Positions 19,801-28,187 of a DNA stretch of 64,000 nt are shown in pieces (positions within the stretch are counted from its first letter, which is position 1; every line of letters starts with the position of its first letter). The notes under the pieces were generated by a model that was given only the letters and a program-made list of their open reading frames with translations, searched no databases and was not told the origin of the DNA. The stretch spans positions 8,563,501 to 8,627,500 of the forward strand of contig NC_056419.1 in the NCBI RefSeq assembly GCF_905147365.1, read 5' to 3'. Source of the stretch: Aricia agestis. Lineage: Eukaryota; Arthropoda; Insecta; Lepidoptera; Lycaenidae. A program made the translations under genes and the position numbers.

Positions 19801-21818
19801 GCAACAGGTAAGTTCTTGAAAAATTCACAAAATTCCTAATTGTATTTGTAATTTAATCTATACTTCTATACTAATATTATACATGCGAAAGTATCTCTGT
19901 CTGTCTGTCTGTCTGTCTGTCTCGCTTTCACGCCAAAACTACTGAACCGATTGTAATGAAATTTTGTACACAGATAGTCTAAAGCCTGAGAAAGGACATA
20001 GGCTACTTTTTAACTGGAAAAAGTGGTTGTAAGGGGGTGAAAATGCGTAAATTTGGTCAAATTAAGTTAGTTCCAAAAATGCAAAACCGATGGCGCCAAG
20101 AGTCCCCTGGATCGCGCTGTTGCTTGCTCATGCGTATTTCTATAAGAGGTGGTACCATGTAAAATTGGATTACTCTATTATTTCGATTGTTATACACGTT
20201 ATTAACTAATAACTCACCTACTAACTTAGATATCAAATTCAAAAACAACGGCGCCAAAACTACTTAACCCATTGTAATGAAATTTTGTACACAGATAGTC
20301 CAAAGCCTGAGAAAGGACATAGGCTACTTCTTACTGGAAAAAGGGGTTGTAAGGGGGTGTTTATGCGTAAATTTGTTCAAATTAAGTTAGTTCCAAAAAC
20401 TGGAACAGATGGCACCAAGGGTCGCCTAGATCGCGCTATCGCTTGCTCATATGTATTTCTATAAAAGGTGGTTCTTTCGATTGTTATACATGTTATTAAA
20501 TAACTAACTCTCCAACATAGATATCAGAAACAACAGTCTACCATTAATAAAATATACTTAATAGTTTATGGGTTTTGGGCAAAGCTAAAGTTGTGTAAGT
20601 TGTAACGCTAAATAAACTTGGTATAAAAAAGTTTAATTTAAAAAAAATCATATTATGTGCACACTACACGGCTGTTTTGGGTATTTTGATTTAAGGGATA
20701 CCAGGGTTTCGAAAAAGCTTTTGACACCAATTTTATTGACACCGCGCGCTATAAACTGAAGTCCACGCGGACGAAGTCGCGGGCAACAGCTAGTATTTAA
20801 TAATAAATCGAAATAAATTAAATACTTAAAGGGGCTCCCATACAAAAAAAACACTATTTTTTCGCTTTATAACGGTACGGAACCCTTTGTGCGCGAGTCC
20901 GACTCGCACTTGGCCGATTATATCATAACTACAAACTGTAATTCAGTAAGTAACTAAAGGTATCACCTTCGTAGTGTGTAATTATGATTTTTAGAAGCTG
21001 TAAAAGTCGCCCGTTTACAAAATAAACATTGATATAATAAAAGCCGACCTACTTCACGCTTGGCGCTTCGTTTTAACTTTTAACTTTATCTTTTGGCTCT
21101 TTTATCACTTCGACCCGATGTCCTAGAAAATGCTAAATAAGATTTTTTATTATAATAATATCTTACGTAGCCTAACTTTTGTGAGTTTTGCAGTAAAAGC
21201 TTTATGTAGGATTTACTCGGTACTTCAATGTTTTCCTACATTGCACTAAAACCTGAAGATTTTCTAAGAATAACTTACCTTAATCTAAACAAAAAACCCA
21301 GGGTCACTTGGTTAGTTCTCATTTTATTTCTCAAATGATATCACTTTGTACCTTACTTTTACTTTTGAAATTTGAAAACAAAAGAGGAGGTAGTGATGAT
21401 CAAGTATAGTACCTTATTTTCAACAGGTATAACAGTCAATCAACTACATTAAAACATCATTATCTTTGTTACAGAAAACAGTTGGCTCTGGCCGATACTA
21501 CCTCACTTATGGGCGAACACCAACAGCCCTACAGAACTGTTCGCCTTCCTCGACAGGACCATCGGTACTTACCCCCAGCCGTCCGCCCGCTCCCCCCTCT
21601 ACTCCGCCATGGCACAGACCACCCCTACCGTCATCGACATCCTCTTCCTCCGAGGATCCGTCAGGGAGAACGCCGATGACGTCAACCGCAACGTCACGGC
21701 CAGGCTGACGGGCAAGTGGCGCAACCAGGCCAACATAGTTTCGACGGACTTCTTCCTCGGTAATGACGTCATCGACGTGTCCATAGCGATCAGCCTGGAG
21801 CGCGCCGGCCGGTTATGA
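4139..21818 (+). CDS. PI-PLC X-domain-containing protein (PLCXD-like), 3' five exons
   Basis: The protein belongs to the PI-PLC X-domain (PLCXD) family, related to phosphatidylinositol-specific phospholipase C but without the other domains of signalling PLCs. Exons are 4139-4383, 15100-15312, 15855-15942, 18543-18777 and 21475-21818. All junctions are GT-AG and the phases agree, giving 374 residues and a TGA stop. In order: an IGLF-D N-terminal beta domain; IPGTHNAGAW with the first catalytic His; HGIRYFDFRIG with the Asp/Arg of the active site; VVFLDAHHFPIGF with the second catalytic His; and the C-terminal strand region. A signal-peptide exon is expected but was not found, so the gene is 5'-partial here. 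An AATAAA lies at 22362, about 540 bases after the stop. The first intron hosts the vWA gene on the other strand. Confidence 0.93.
4572..4624. repeat. (TA)n microsatellite
   Basis: An uninterrupted run of TA dinucleotides, about 26 units. It is likely to be length-polymorphic. Confidence 0.95.
6640..7150 (+). pseudogene. Decayed LINE: AP-endonuclease start and linker
   Basis: Translated with frame shifts, this stretch gives VKTLSTHERLIEFNEAV, then EVRRIDTQIEEYENN, then LCYTGLTPGK followed by VGFLINT. This is the order of motifs at the start of an EEP-type endonuclease in lepidopteran non-LTR retrotransposons (Glu-x-Arg-Arg, then the GVGF block). A Lys/Arg-rich linker (LIKRRQELHRTKNKTRA) follows. 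Internal stops (TAG at about 6738 and after KLE near 6837), a missing middle and no reverse transcriptase show that it is dead. The clade is uncertain, probably RTE-like. Confidence 0.7.
7195..7310. repeat. TCTG/TCCG tetranucleotide microsatellite
   Basis: Imperfect (TCTG)n and (TCCG)n runs within a repeat fragment. Similar short TCTG tracts occur in other copies of the same repeat at 19600, 19895 and 31130. The tract therefore belongs to the repeat and has expanded here. Confidence 0.85.
7490..7720 (+). repeat. Interspersed repeat family B (GAGCTTTTGCCCGCGGCTT)
   Basis: It starts ACGAGCTTTTGCCCGCGGCTT and runs through GATCCGCCCAGCGGTTTGGGC to a TATATATA end. Other copies lie at 16815-16978 (reverse), 17336-17572 (forward) and 18833-19070 (reverse). 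All sit in PLCXD introns. The sequence looks like a non-coding retroelement end; no frame is open. Confidence 0.8.
7780..8222. repeat. Interspersed repeat families G and D, fused fragments
   Basis: 7780-8095 carries the block ending GCGGGCGAAGCCGCGCGGAACATCTAGTA, which recurs reversed at 56113-56700. 8097-8222 carries GGGGGCTCCCATACAAAAAAC through CGAGTCCCACTCGCACTTGG, which recurs at 20818-20922 and in the 31 and 33 kb elements. These are non-coding interspersed repeats. Confidence 0.7.
9126..9173. repeat. Perfect 21-bp hairpin
   Basis: CTGCTTATATATTTTGTTTTA at 9126-9146 is followed by CCCCTG and then its exact reverse complement at 9153-9173. A second small hairpin follows directly, with CGCACCATG at 9205 and CATGGTGCG at 9226. 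Confidence 0.85.
9304..9469. mobile_element. 24-bp perfect inverted repeats, MITE-like
   Basis: CGCTGTTAAGCATTTGTGTA (continuing TCAA) at 9304-9327 is matched exactly in reverse complement at 9446-9469, with 118 bases between. No transposase is present. It is either a short non-autonomous DNA element or a templated inversion. Confidence 0.65.
9821..9826 (-). terminator. Candidate poly(A) signal for the vWA gene
   Basis: TTTATT on the plus strand reads AATAAA on the minus strand, about 170 bases after the stop of the intronless gene. The spacing is plausible but unproven. Confidence 0.45.
9995..12451 (-). CDS. Intronless 818-aa protein with N-terminal vWA-like domain
   Basis: A single open frame of 818 codons inside a PLCXD intron, on the opposite strand. 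I place the start at the ATG at 12451, in the context ACAATGG. A GTG four codons upstream only extends the open frame. Residues 1-160 look like a von Willebrand A fold: strand YYIYAKDFSGS with D10-x-S12-x-S14, MGT with T82, and LYIITDG with D112. Together these form a complete metal-ion-dependent adhesion site. A Lys/Glu-rich helical stretch near 210-240 and a long region without recognised motifs follow. There is no signal peptide or membrane segment, so it is probably intracellular. It is rich in Asn, Lys and Ile, with AT-rich codons. Size, single exon and composition recall large virus genes captured by moths; baculovirus P94-type proteins come to mind, but this is a guess without alignment. 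The function is unknown. Confidence 0.88.
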   Translation of the reverse strand: MVNYYIYAKDFSGSTGGSKYFHTIGLQTLDQFKSHVRTLQKETPEETESKIIYLHWGDKCYEVSEESTKSNYENLNSGNMGTEPETIIEWIKKNCDISDENDKINLLYIITDGIIDRRSGHTCFLLNENMHYETVVFHAINEYFECVDLSVAASFLKSRCIIYRNNELFDDANISKVYEYSKINVDNFVTEKDSLKSYIRLKYINRFKHDALALQEIERLKKLRNQLFDELSRKLQKSDINLNTKDKKAFVKEFLKTDWYKNLNGSIHDMKVDIEKCISTLINYITSDTKSYSFDALKFDTKFNKPIEEEPIVDVNFTTEQEIEFPDVILDDEKGIPVIILTELNLLDKIIFHKTKDSSEVSPASFNKFKTAMECPLFLYDDHDISESIGYFYTLNVYKQFLENGIRSEPRTRRPFHGGLVLLDGDEFDKYNDYILSATYFNFKKIKYNIGLFYYVLWKNCENKKWMDTNVIEQFKKYVMRRISTTECKIGLSSLPLDPPETTPLLTALWYCVELSSVIFKDNILHFTHERLRMFYGVAHCMIEILQYFDYNLDLEFIERRRDIIRHVMILKKIPKQCDKVYYLLERIFKNVNGFLVSEIERPSNINKLNYLKLDHKGMLSDDVSKENVNLNDFVHLMHTVIKNTKERPKICNNTYRPYFTLDKHKSFYTELFNVTRKAVIHNAENQEEIKITFEPIDSLEFDKILSLYNLFIKCVNDSEKYPTLEEYIEYIHRKKKFNDNLVTIFPSVVYDSAVKVFELYQNIISTVDVKTFIKTTRASVSRFERIKTEQVIKFSDDNEINAFIDTEELKVNLKKVK
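12562..12660 (-). promoter_or_regulatory. Candidate promoter of the vWA gene
   Basis: On the minus strand TATATAA lies at 12659-12653, about 200 bases before the ATG. A second A/T box, TATAAAA, lies near 12571. The 110 bases between the second box and the ATG are open and intron-free. Either box could set transcription; no initiator is clear. Having its own TATA-type promoter would fit expression independent of the host PLCXD gene. Confidence 0.4.
13144..13179. repeat. Perfect 36-bp palindrome flanked by 8-bp direct repeats
   Basis: TTGAACTATTATTACTAC is followed without a spacer by its reverse complement. GTAGCCAG is present just left (13133-13140) and just right (13181-13188) of it. Confidence 0.85.
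13418..13757 (+). mobile_element. Retroelement family A, plus-strand copy with A-tail
   Basis: It runs from ACGTGGGAGAGCCATGCTTCGG through a CCCTACC/CCCTTCC-rich middle to GGCCGGCAACGC, CATCAGGTGACCCG and an A-run at 13747. Other copies: 38706-39050 (reverse), 25271-25480 (reverse), 61570-61680 (reverse), and a coding LINE end at 14840-15080 that shares the last ~120 bases. The A-tail and 5' truncation are marks of target-primed reverse transcription. Confidence 0.8.
13782..13824. repeat. Perfect 20-bp hairpin with 3-base loop
   Basis: ACATAATATAATAAAATCGT, then CCT, then its exact reverse complement. A partial third copy of the arm (ATAATAAAATCGTAGGA) lies near 13900. Confidence 0.85.
14838..15083 (+). 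mobile_element. 3' end of a LINE ORF2 with A-tail, next to a PLCXD splice acceptor
   Basis: The open stretch at 14844-15041 ends in a typical C-terminus of an insect non-LTR retrotransposon: AKPWNDLSPALLSDQYDL, then SLLKGRQHTCSSSNVTSVHG, then a stop. After it come the family A tail (GGTGACCCGTTTGCTCGTTTG) and an A-run at about 15074. Exon 2 of PLCXD starts at 15100, so the insert ends about 20 bases before the exon. The copy is 5'-truncated and dead. Confidence 0.75.
15100..15312 (+). CDS. PLCXD exon: first catalytic His
   Basis: Acceptor CATTTTCAG ends at 15099 and donor GTGTGT begins at 15313. It encodes VGELAIPGTHNAGAW with the catalytic His of GTHN, and later GIRYFDFRIGYYD with the Asp and Arg expected near the phosphate and metal site. 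It enters with one base completing Ala and leaves two bases. Confidence 0.93.
15420..15630 (+). repeat. Interspersed repeat family C
   Basis: It runs from AATATTATAAATGCGAAATTGTG to GCGGGCGTCATCTAGTT. Further copies lie at 19072-19262, 19857-20540 and 31795-31995 (reverse). It is a non-coding retroelement-like fragment within introns. Confidence 0.75.
15855..15942 (+). CDS. PLCXD exon, 88 bp
   Basis: The acceptor TTCCCAG and donor GTAATG flank an exon encoding YWLNHNLIRVRPLVPLLREI and ending with DSTKE. It enters with one base completing Arg and exits in phase 0. This is the helix-strand unit just before the second catalytic loop. Confidence 0.92.
15943..18542. other. PLCXD intron with TA tracts and family B copies
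   Basis: AT-rich. (TA)n tracts lie at 16675-16699 and 16725-16807, the second about 40 units long, and family B copies at 16815-16978 (reverse) and 17336-17572 (forward). No exon or RNA gene was seen in the rest. Confidence 0.6.
18543..18777 (+). CDS. PLCXD exon: second catalytic His
   Basis: Acceptor CTCTTACAG and donor GTACTT. It encodes VVFLDAHHFPIGFYEQNG, in which the conserved His after the FLDA strand is the second catalytic residue, then HEGLIRIVQNELGPHL and LLFSYVDNN. It leaves one base. The active-site pair is therefore intact, so activity is possible. Confidence 0.93.
18778..21474. other. PLCXD last intron, mosaic of repeats
   Basis: Reverse family B (18833-19070) is followed directly by family C (19072-19262). 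Family D fragments lie at 19534-19800 and 20640-20922, and an internally duplicated family C unit at 19934-20535. Nothing coding was seen. Confidence 0.65.
19934..20535 (+). repeat. Tandem duplication inside a family C repeat
   Basis: The block AACTACTGAACCGATTGTAATG through CTATAAGAGGTGGT and TCGATTGTTATAC occurs twice in a row, from about 19938 and about 20264. The copies are close but diverged. It is an inserted dimeric repeat or a post-insertion duplication. Confidence 0.75.
21475..21818 (+). CDS. PLCXD last coding exon with stop
   Basis: Acceptor TTGTTACAG. It encodes ENSWLWPILPHLWANTNSPT at the start, then PTVIDILFLRGSVRENADDV, and ends SIAISLERAGRL before TGA at 21816. It enters with two bases completing Glu. 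The exon is GC-richer than the introns. Confidence 0.93.
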
Positions 21819-22361
21819 CGAAGCGGCCGGCCGAGGAGTGGTGGACTGTACATCAACATAATAACCACGTCACGATTCAGTGGCCGCCGACAACCGTTCT
21901 TGCTCACGTATAATCGCGCTAAGCCGCCTCGGAGGTTCGTTTTGGGTACATTTTAGGTGACATTTCTGTATTTAAAACTAGCTAAACACAATTTTTGTAT
22001 TGAAACCATTCGTTTACAATCTGTGAGGACTCTGTGTTTCTTACTTCTTACGCGGTTTTAAAATGGGAAAGTTGCTACCGAGTGCGCTAGTTTAGCTGTT
22101 AACAAAAGTGAGATATTTATGAAATATTTTGTAGTTACGAGTGAACTAGTCCAATTTTTATTTAAAAATATTTTGATCATTTGTAAAATACCAAATATGT
22201 ATTATAATTTTTTAAATTATAAGTTTGACCAATTTTAAATGTGCACTTTATTTAATCCATTCGAACTCACCCAATTTCCTTTTAAACTTAAAATTATGTT
22301 AAGTATTTAAATTAAAATCACCCGATCGCTTAAATACAATCCTTATATTTATCATTATTTC

Positions 22362-22367
22362 AATAAA
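22362..22367 (+). terminator. Poly(A) signal candidate for PLCXD
   Basis: AATAAA about 545 bases downstream of the PLCXD stop, in an AT-rich 3' UTR, just before the convergent Notum gene ends. The two 3' ends are separated by about 100 bases at most or may overlap. Confidence 0.55.
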
Positions 22368-22463
22368 TAGCATCTAATTTTAAATTTAATTGTACTGCAA
22401 CAAAACGAGGTAGATTCAACGTGCGCGTGCGCACAGACAGTCGGCGGGATGATCACGTGCGGG

Positions 22464-23601
22464 TCACGTGTGAGGCGCCAGCAGCGGCAGCAGCTCGGCG
22501 CGGCTCATGCGGGAGAGCGCGCGCGCGTCCAGCCCCATGGCGGCCGCCGCGCCCCGCACGTCCAGCCCGAAGCTCTGCAGCAGCGCCGACAGCGCCACCT
22601 CCTCGCCCGTGCGCGGGTCGCGCAGCCGCGGGCACGAGCCGTTGCACTGCGGCCACGAGCACCGCTCCACCAGCCGGCGCGGCGCGCACCGCGCCCGCTC
22701 CCTCCGCCGCGCCCCGCTCACGCGCGCTTCCCAGCACCCCAGCGCGCGCGGCAGCGACACACCCGACACGTTAATCGCCAGCCACTCCGGCCGCGCCAGC
22801 GCCCCGTGCGCGATGCACGCCGGCGCGAACGTCGCCCGCACGCTCCGCAGGCTCGCCCGGATGGCGGCGCCGGTCTCGTGCACCGCGTCCCACTGCTCGC
22901 GCGTGCGCGGCGCCCGCACCCCCTCCGCCGTCAGCTGGGCCGAATCGAACAGGTACTGGAACACGAACAGCGGCGTCCGGATGTGCGGGTACAGCCGGTA
23001 GCCGAAGTAACAGAGCCAGGGCTCAGCCGGGTGCCGGCGGGCGCACGACGCCGGCGGCCGGCCCGCCCACAGCGCGTGCCCAAGCCGCGCGACGACGTCG
23101 GCGCCCGGCGTGCGGCGAGCTCGCGGCGGCCGGTCGAGAAACCAGCCGGAGTCGGCGATGGCGGCGACGCGCACGCCGGCCGGGCGCAGCAGGCGGCGCG
23201 CGCCGTCCGCATGCAGCATGACGCCGGCCGCGCCCGCGCTCGACCCCACGAGCAGCAGCCGTCCCGATAGTCCTAGGCGGAGGAGTTCGCCCAGGACGGC
23301 GCGCACTATGAGGTGGCCGGTGAAGGCGAAGCTGTCGTTGGCGGTCCGCAGACGGGTGCCAGCCCACATGTCGCTGGAGCAGTAGGGCAGCAGCACGTGG
23401 GTGGAGGCGTGCCACAGCGGGTTGGCGGCGGGGTCGGTGGACAGCAGGGCGGGGGCGCGGCGCGCTCGCGGCCAGCGCGCGGACGACATGAGCGCGGGGC
23501 GGCGGCGCCAGCGCGCGCGGCACGAGGCGCCATCCCAGCAGTACCCGCCGCCCTCCAGGTACATCACCAGGTGGCTGCTGCTGCCGCGACGGATGTAGTA
23601 C
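22464..23601 (-). CDS. Notum: Notum last coding exon (catalytic core)
   Basis: The acceptor TTTGCAG on the minus strand lies just right of 23601. The exon finishes a split Gly and reads YYIRRGSSSHLVMYLEGGG onward, holding Ser, Asp and His of the triad. It ends SRAELLPLLAPHT before TGA. Strong GC bias makes several other frames appear open, but only this one carries family motifs. Confidence 0.92.
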
Positions 23602-24014
23602 CTGCAAACAGACGCTAATTTAGATATGCTAGACCTAGAGTAGTAACTTTCTTCTTTTAACTCCTACGAGAAGGATCTAGTAAATAAACTCAGCAATATC
23701 AACATTGCACTACCTATCTAAAAAAATCAGTACCAAATTAAATTCGTACTATTTTACAGATAACACAACTATGTAGAGCTAATGAAGTCCCAGAAATAAG
23801 CTAAAGCTCATTTATTTTCGCTAGAAAACTTTAGCTGGAATCTATTCCTAAACTAGCGAACCCACTTCAAGCTAATCTATCTCCGATGCTAATTAGTTGT
23901 CTGAACGTACCCGGCCGGGGTTCCATCGTTGCAAGTTAACGAGGAGTTGGCCAGCCACGTCAGCCGCAAGCTGTCAGCTTGTGATGAGCTCTCGCTGGCT
24001 GCGGTCAGGAGTAT
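22464..24014 (-). CDS. Notum: Notum, palmitoleoyl-protein carboxylesterase (Wnt deacylase), C-terminal two exons
   Basis: Notum is a secreted alpha/beta hydrolase that removes the palmitoleate from Wnt and so limits Wnt signalling. Exons 24014-23911 and 23601-22464 join GT-AG in frame and give 412 residues to a TGA. Motifs in order: LTCNDGTPAGYYIRRG, LEGGGYCWDG, LPYCSSDMWAG, the nucleophile elbow GSSAGAAGV (Ser), ADSGWFLD, FVFQYLFDSAQL (Asp) and ACIAHG (His). Cys-rich segments near the end fit disulphide bonding outside the cell. The signal peptide and first exon(s) lie upstream and were not found. The last exon is extremely GC-rich. One oddity: the third residue after LEG is Gly (LEGGGYC) where vertebrate Notum, as I recall, has Trp. 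Confidence 0.9.
23911..24014 (-). CDS. Notum: Notum upstream coding exon
   Basis: 104 bp between acceptor TTACTTCCAG and donor GTACGT. It enters in phase 0, leaves two bases, and encodes RLTWLANSSLTCNDGTPAG, the conserved entry to the Notum hydrolase domain. Two Ser-rich residues runs before it are unconserved linker. Confidence 0.88.
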
Positions 24015-24782
24015 CTGGAAGTAACAGAACTATATAAGTCAAAATATTGCTACTAGACTGTGAGTAATAAGATCCGATAATATCTACCACTAATCCGAAC
24101 TCGGGAGAATAATAATCTAAAAACCTCTGTAAACTGTACTTTTTATTTACCTTTCTCTATAATATTATGTAGAGATTTGGAATTTACAAACCTTGCATGC
24201 AAACAACGTAATAAACACAATCTATATTATTGATATCAGCTACGACTGCAGACTACTATGTCTACTAAATATTATTTTAACATCGATTTATAGTTTTTTA
24301 TTATTCAGAAGCTGCTGTTCTGTCGCAAAACTACGGTCTAAGTCAAATAAAATGCACCCTTGTCACTTTTTAATTTGACATCAGACACTTAATATTACAT
24401 TTTCACGGAAAAGTGTGATATGAGTTTTGTGAAAATAAATAATCTTTCCTACTGTAAGAGCACGTGCCAGTGAAAATTTACCCGACTACAACCAAGTGAA
24501 CAAGGGTGATTTTATCAGTTTATGTATGTGTGTTTCATCTACCGTAGCGCCTCATCATCCGATTGAAGTTATAACTTATCTTTATTTCATTAAAATTTAT
24601 TTTAATTAAATAATTTAAATTTGTAAATTATTGTATAATAGGTAAGTAAATCTAGCTTTTAAGTTAATCATCATTGTTATCTAGGTATACTTTGGCTATT
24701 CATTAATAGACGATTCTATTTATATTACAGGGAAAATAATTAATATAATGTATCCTAGATAGCCAACCATTTAAAATTATCG

Positions 24783-24790
24783 CTTTGATC
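24783..24790. promoter_or_regulatory. TCF/LEF-type site CTTTGATC
   Basis: An exact 8-base match to the TCF HMG-box core (GATCAAAG on the minus strand), about 770 bases upstream of the nearest visible Notum exon. No helper motif is beside it. Confidence 0.4.
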
Positions 24791-25051
24791 AGATTATTCA
24801 CTATTTTAAGTACATAAAAATATCTTTAGATCTGTATCATACGTCTACTATGATTATTTTGAAGTGGCTAATTTTATGAAAACTTCATTAGTTCATTTAG
24901 GTATATTTAACCTTTAACGGCTGCAAATAATCCAAGGCGTTTCATCTCAACTCGACGTGCTACAAGCGTAGCAAATTACCGGCAAACAAGGTGACAATTT
25001 ACATAATAATATAATTATTTTGTACGGCGAATATACACAATATAATATTAT

Positions 25052-25160
25052 ACGGGGTGTACCAAAACAAATTAATAATACATGAGTTTAGAGTGTGTCT
25101 GAGTCCCTTATATAGAGTTTACTGTGAAAGTAACAGCGCAGTTTACACCCTGTGGAATTC
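25052..25160. repeat. Diverged copy of the CAGGGTG foldback family
   Basis: It starts CGGGGTGTACCAAAACAAATTAATA, continues with GAGTTTACTGTGAAAGTAACAG and ends with TTTACACCCTGTGG. It matches the arms of the element at 30450-30709 but is shortened. Confidence 0.6.
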
Positions 25161-25270
25161 ATGATATGAAATGAATAAAGATACAAGGATTTCTATAAGA
25201 GACTTTTCGAAAATGTATGGTCTTCTATTGAGAGAATTTGAAAGCCTCTACGAACTTCGTAGAGGAGTAA

Positions 25271-25480
25271 GTATTTTTTTTTATGAAATAAGGGGGCAAT
25301 CAAGCAAACGGGTCGCCTGATAGAAAGCAACTTCCGTCGCCCATGAAAACTCGCAGCATCAGAAGAGCTGCAGGTGCGTTGCCGGCCTTTTAAGAGGGAA
25401 TAGTCAATAGGGTAATGGGGTAGGGTAGGAAAGGGAATAGGGGAGGGTAGGGAAGGAAATAGGGGAGGGTAGGGAAGGGC
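25271..25480 (-). mobile_element. Retroelement family A, reverse copy
   Basis: TTTTTTTTATGAAATAAGGGGGCAA opens the copy. GGGTCGCCTGATAGAAAG, GCAGGTGCGTTGCCGGCC and AGGGTAGGGAAGG-type runs follow. The T-run at the left is the reversed A-tail. Confidence 0.8.
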
Positions 25481-25787
25481 TGAAATATTTATTTGACCTT
25501 TCCTATTGATTCATGACTAGGCGCAGACTCTTTGTTGTACAGCATTGGTGAAAGTTCTTCTTAAAACATTATCCTTAGCCTAGAAAGAGACTTTCGAAAG
25601 TTAGTAAGTAAAGCCTATAGAAATGGAGTTATGGTCTACCGTCTATGATGGAAGTCCCGCACTACTGAGGGCCTAGACAAGCGGAAAGTGATTATCGTAA
25701 ACGCCAACGCCACAAAATGTATGGGATTTGACATTAGTATTCGCTAACGAAGCGATGACTGTCAAATCGCATATGTTTTGTTACAGT

Positions 25788-25905
25788 TCTTGCAATCTAC
25801 GAGCGCGCGTAGCCTTTATTTGTAGTTGTAATTATTGTGAATAGACATTTTCGTTAGTGTGCGTACCTGACGGAGCAGTCAGTAGCGAGCGAGTCATGTA
25901 CAATG
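25788..25905. repeat. Dispersed repeat E, related to 44485-44605
   Basis: Both copies begin with GTTCTTGCAATCTACGAG in the same direction, but the inner ~90 bases (TAGCCTTTATTTGTAGTTGTA through CAGTCAGTAGCGAGCGAG) are inverted between them. This suggests an element with matching inverted ends, each copy keeping one end. Confidence 0.65.
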
Positions 25906-26979
25906 TACATTGTTTACCATTTAGGTACATTGTATTCAACTTCACATCTAGACTATCTACGAGTCAAAACAAAATACAAAATACAAAAAAAAAACATAAT
26001 GCATTTTGTATCCTAATCAAATTTCCGACTTGTGATTATTGTTTTTACTGTAGTAAGTAAAGTTTAGTAAAGTAAACGATACACGGTATCAGCTTGCGTA
26101 GAGCTTATAACATACCTACCCTTTCAGAAAGATCATATCAAAATTATTATTATTAATAATAATAAGCATTATTTGCCACTACAAAGAACGGTACATATTC
26201 AAGAATTAAAGAATTGATTTAATTTTAATACAGTATATATTTGACCAATTTAAAATCACATTATTTAAATAAGAAATCGTGAACTAAAATTATTATAGAC
26301 TCGATTATAACCAAGAGCCAGTTAGTTCTTAACAACAAGTAATGTATTTGTAAATAAACAACATAAAATTTATGTACATAGGTACATCTGCTCTTACGGC
26401 CTACGGACGGTAGGCATCGTCAAGTATTTATTTACCTATTTATTTCGTGCAATGTTCAAAGAAGTAAACTACAATAAAACAAGTAAGTATGTATTAAAAA
26501 TGATAATATTTCATCAGTTAGCGAAAGCTTCGGTAAAATAATCCCATTAAAATTCTTGTTAAAGGCATGAATCACTTAAAAATAATTGTAAATGTTTTAA
26601 TAAAAAAATATATTATAATTCAAAATGTTTTATCCAACCCGCTATCACAATAATAACTACAGTAAAACCACCGTAACCCACAACCGTTCCAAAAACCTCG
26701 AATTAATCAAAAATAGTTCACAAACAACATCAAAACAAACCCGTAAACTACTACACGTGGCAACACAAGAGATAATTACACAGAGAGTCCACAGGGGCCA
26801 GAGGCGAGTTGAACCAAACATCACTAGCGGCGCGCACACCCCATACTGCTGCACAGTAGCCCCCTGTTTACAAAACACAGCCTATGTGGAGCAGGGCGAA
26901 GGGCCGCCTCGTCGCGCGGCTTCGGACCGAATAAAGGTAAGCGGGCGCTTTGAGCGGGGGCAGCGGACCGGCTTCGGCG

Positions 26980-27013
26980 AGATCAAACGCGCCGCAGATC
27001 AAAGGCGCCGCCG
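26980..27013. promoter_or_regulatory. TCF site plus helper motif in GC-rich block
   Basis: AGATCAAAGG at 26996-27005 is a full TCF/LEF consensus, and GCCGCCG at 27007-27013 fits the helper motif GCCGCCR read by the C-clamp of invertebrate TCF. A near-match GAGATCAAAC lies at 26980. It sits in a 300-bp GC-rich island (26880-27190) upstream of Notum, a known Wnt target in other animals. Confidence 0.5.
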
Positions 27014-28187
27014 CGCGATCGGCATCCGTCATTATTATTATGCAAGCATTACGGAGCGCGCGTGACTCAAGCGAGAGGGCCACGCGAGCGCGGGCGCCGC
27101 CACCCCTCCTCCCCCTCCCTGCCGCGTAGCCCCGCGAACCCCCGCGAACCCCTGCTCACCCCCGCACACACCTGCACCTGTCAGCCAGTGAGGCCTCAAC
27201 GCACAAGCTAAGCGCGATTCGCTCCGTGTAAGCCAGGAAGCTACATACTACGAAGCTTAGTCAGCTTTGATTAACTTGATCGGTGACCAAGCTCTTACCG
27301 TAAATTTTCAACCAATAGTGTTGGGAATGTCGAGCTTTCTTTACACAAGCTTAAAAAAAGCAACAACTCAAGTCTCAACTAAAACATAATACCTGTATTA
27401 TGTAAAGAGCCAAAAAGCTACATTTTCACTGTAATACATAATATAATCAACACACTTTGATGTTATATCCAATGACTTATCGACGCAAAATATTATGTAG
27501 ATATAGATTCTAAAGTTACCAAACGTTAAAAACTTTTAAATGGTTTTCATTAGTTCAACCAGTTAGCTCTACAAAAGTGATACCCTATAGATTTGTGAAA
27601 TTGCTTTTTCAGACGTCGAATCTGGTTTCTGACAGAAATACATACCGCGACATTAATATAGTAGGTGGAAGGTAGACTTACGGCAGTACCCAGAGCAGTA
27701 GTGTTCTGTGACCCAGAGAAATATTTGAATGATTTGAACTTTAATTTAATGAAGAGTTTGACAGAAAATGAATAGAGCTTAAGTCAAAATATTCATGAAA
27801 CAAACCGTTAAATCTTCTTTAAATTAAAGTAAATTATCTCTTGTAACCATTAGACGCTAAAATTGGAAAGATACTTAATCCAAATGTATCTTGGCCTGTC
27901 CCTCCGAACTACGCGTCGCCTTTTCGCACATTAGCTACGGCGCGTATATGTACACAAGTGTTCCTTTGAAAAATATTTTGCGTCTTAAGAGGGCATTACA
28001 CGGTCTGATTTAGCTGTACGGCAACGCGATTGACATGTCGCTTTGCAGCCAGCAAGCCTAAGGGATATCAGGGTGTACTGTGGTCCGTGTATCACGTTTC
28101 TCGATGTCACAACAAAATGCCTCGCACCACAGTCCACAGGGCCATGCAGCAAATACTCGCTGATTAATAATAATAATAATATATATG

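Noticed and set aside
22449..23270. Long plus-strand frames opposite the Notum exon
   Set aside because: They are Arg/Ala/Pro-rich shadows of GC-rich coding DNA. Only the minus frame has family motifs and correct splicing.
26625..27065. 146-codon plus frame across the GC-rich block
   Set aside because: No domain, repetitive composition, ends without splice logic; more likely open by chance in a regulatory region.
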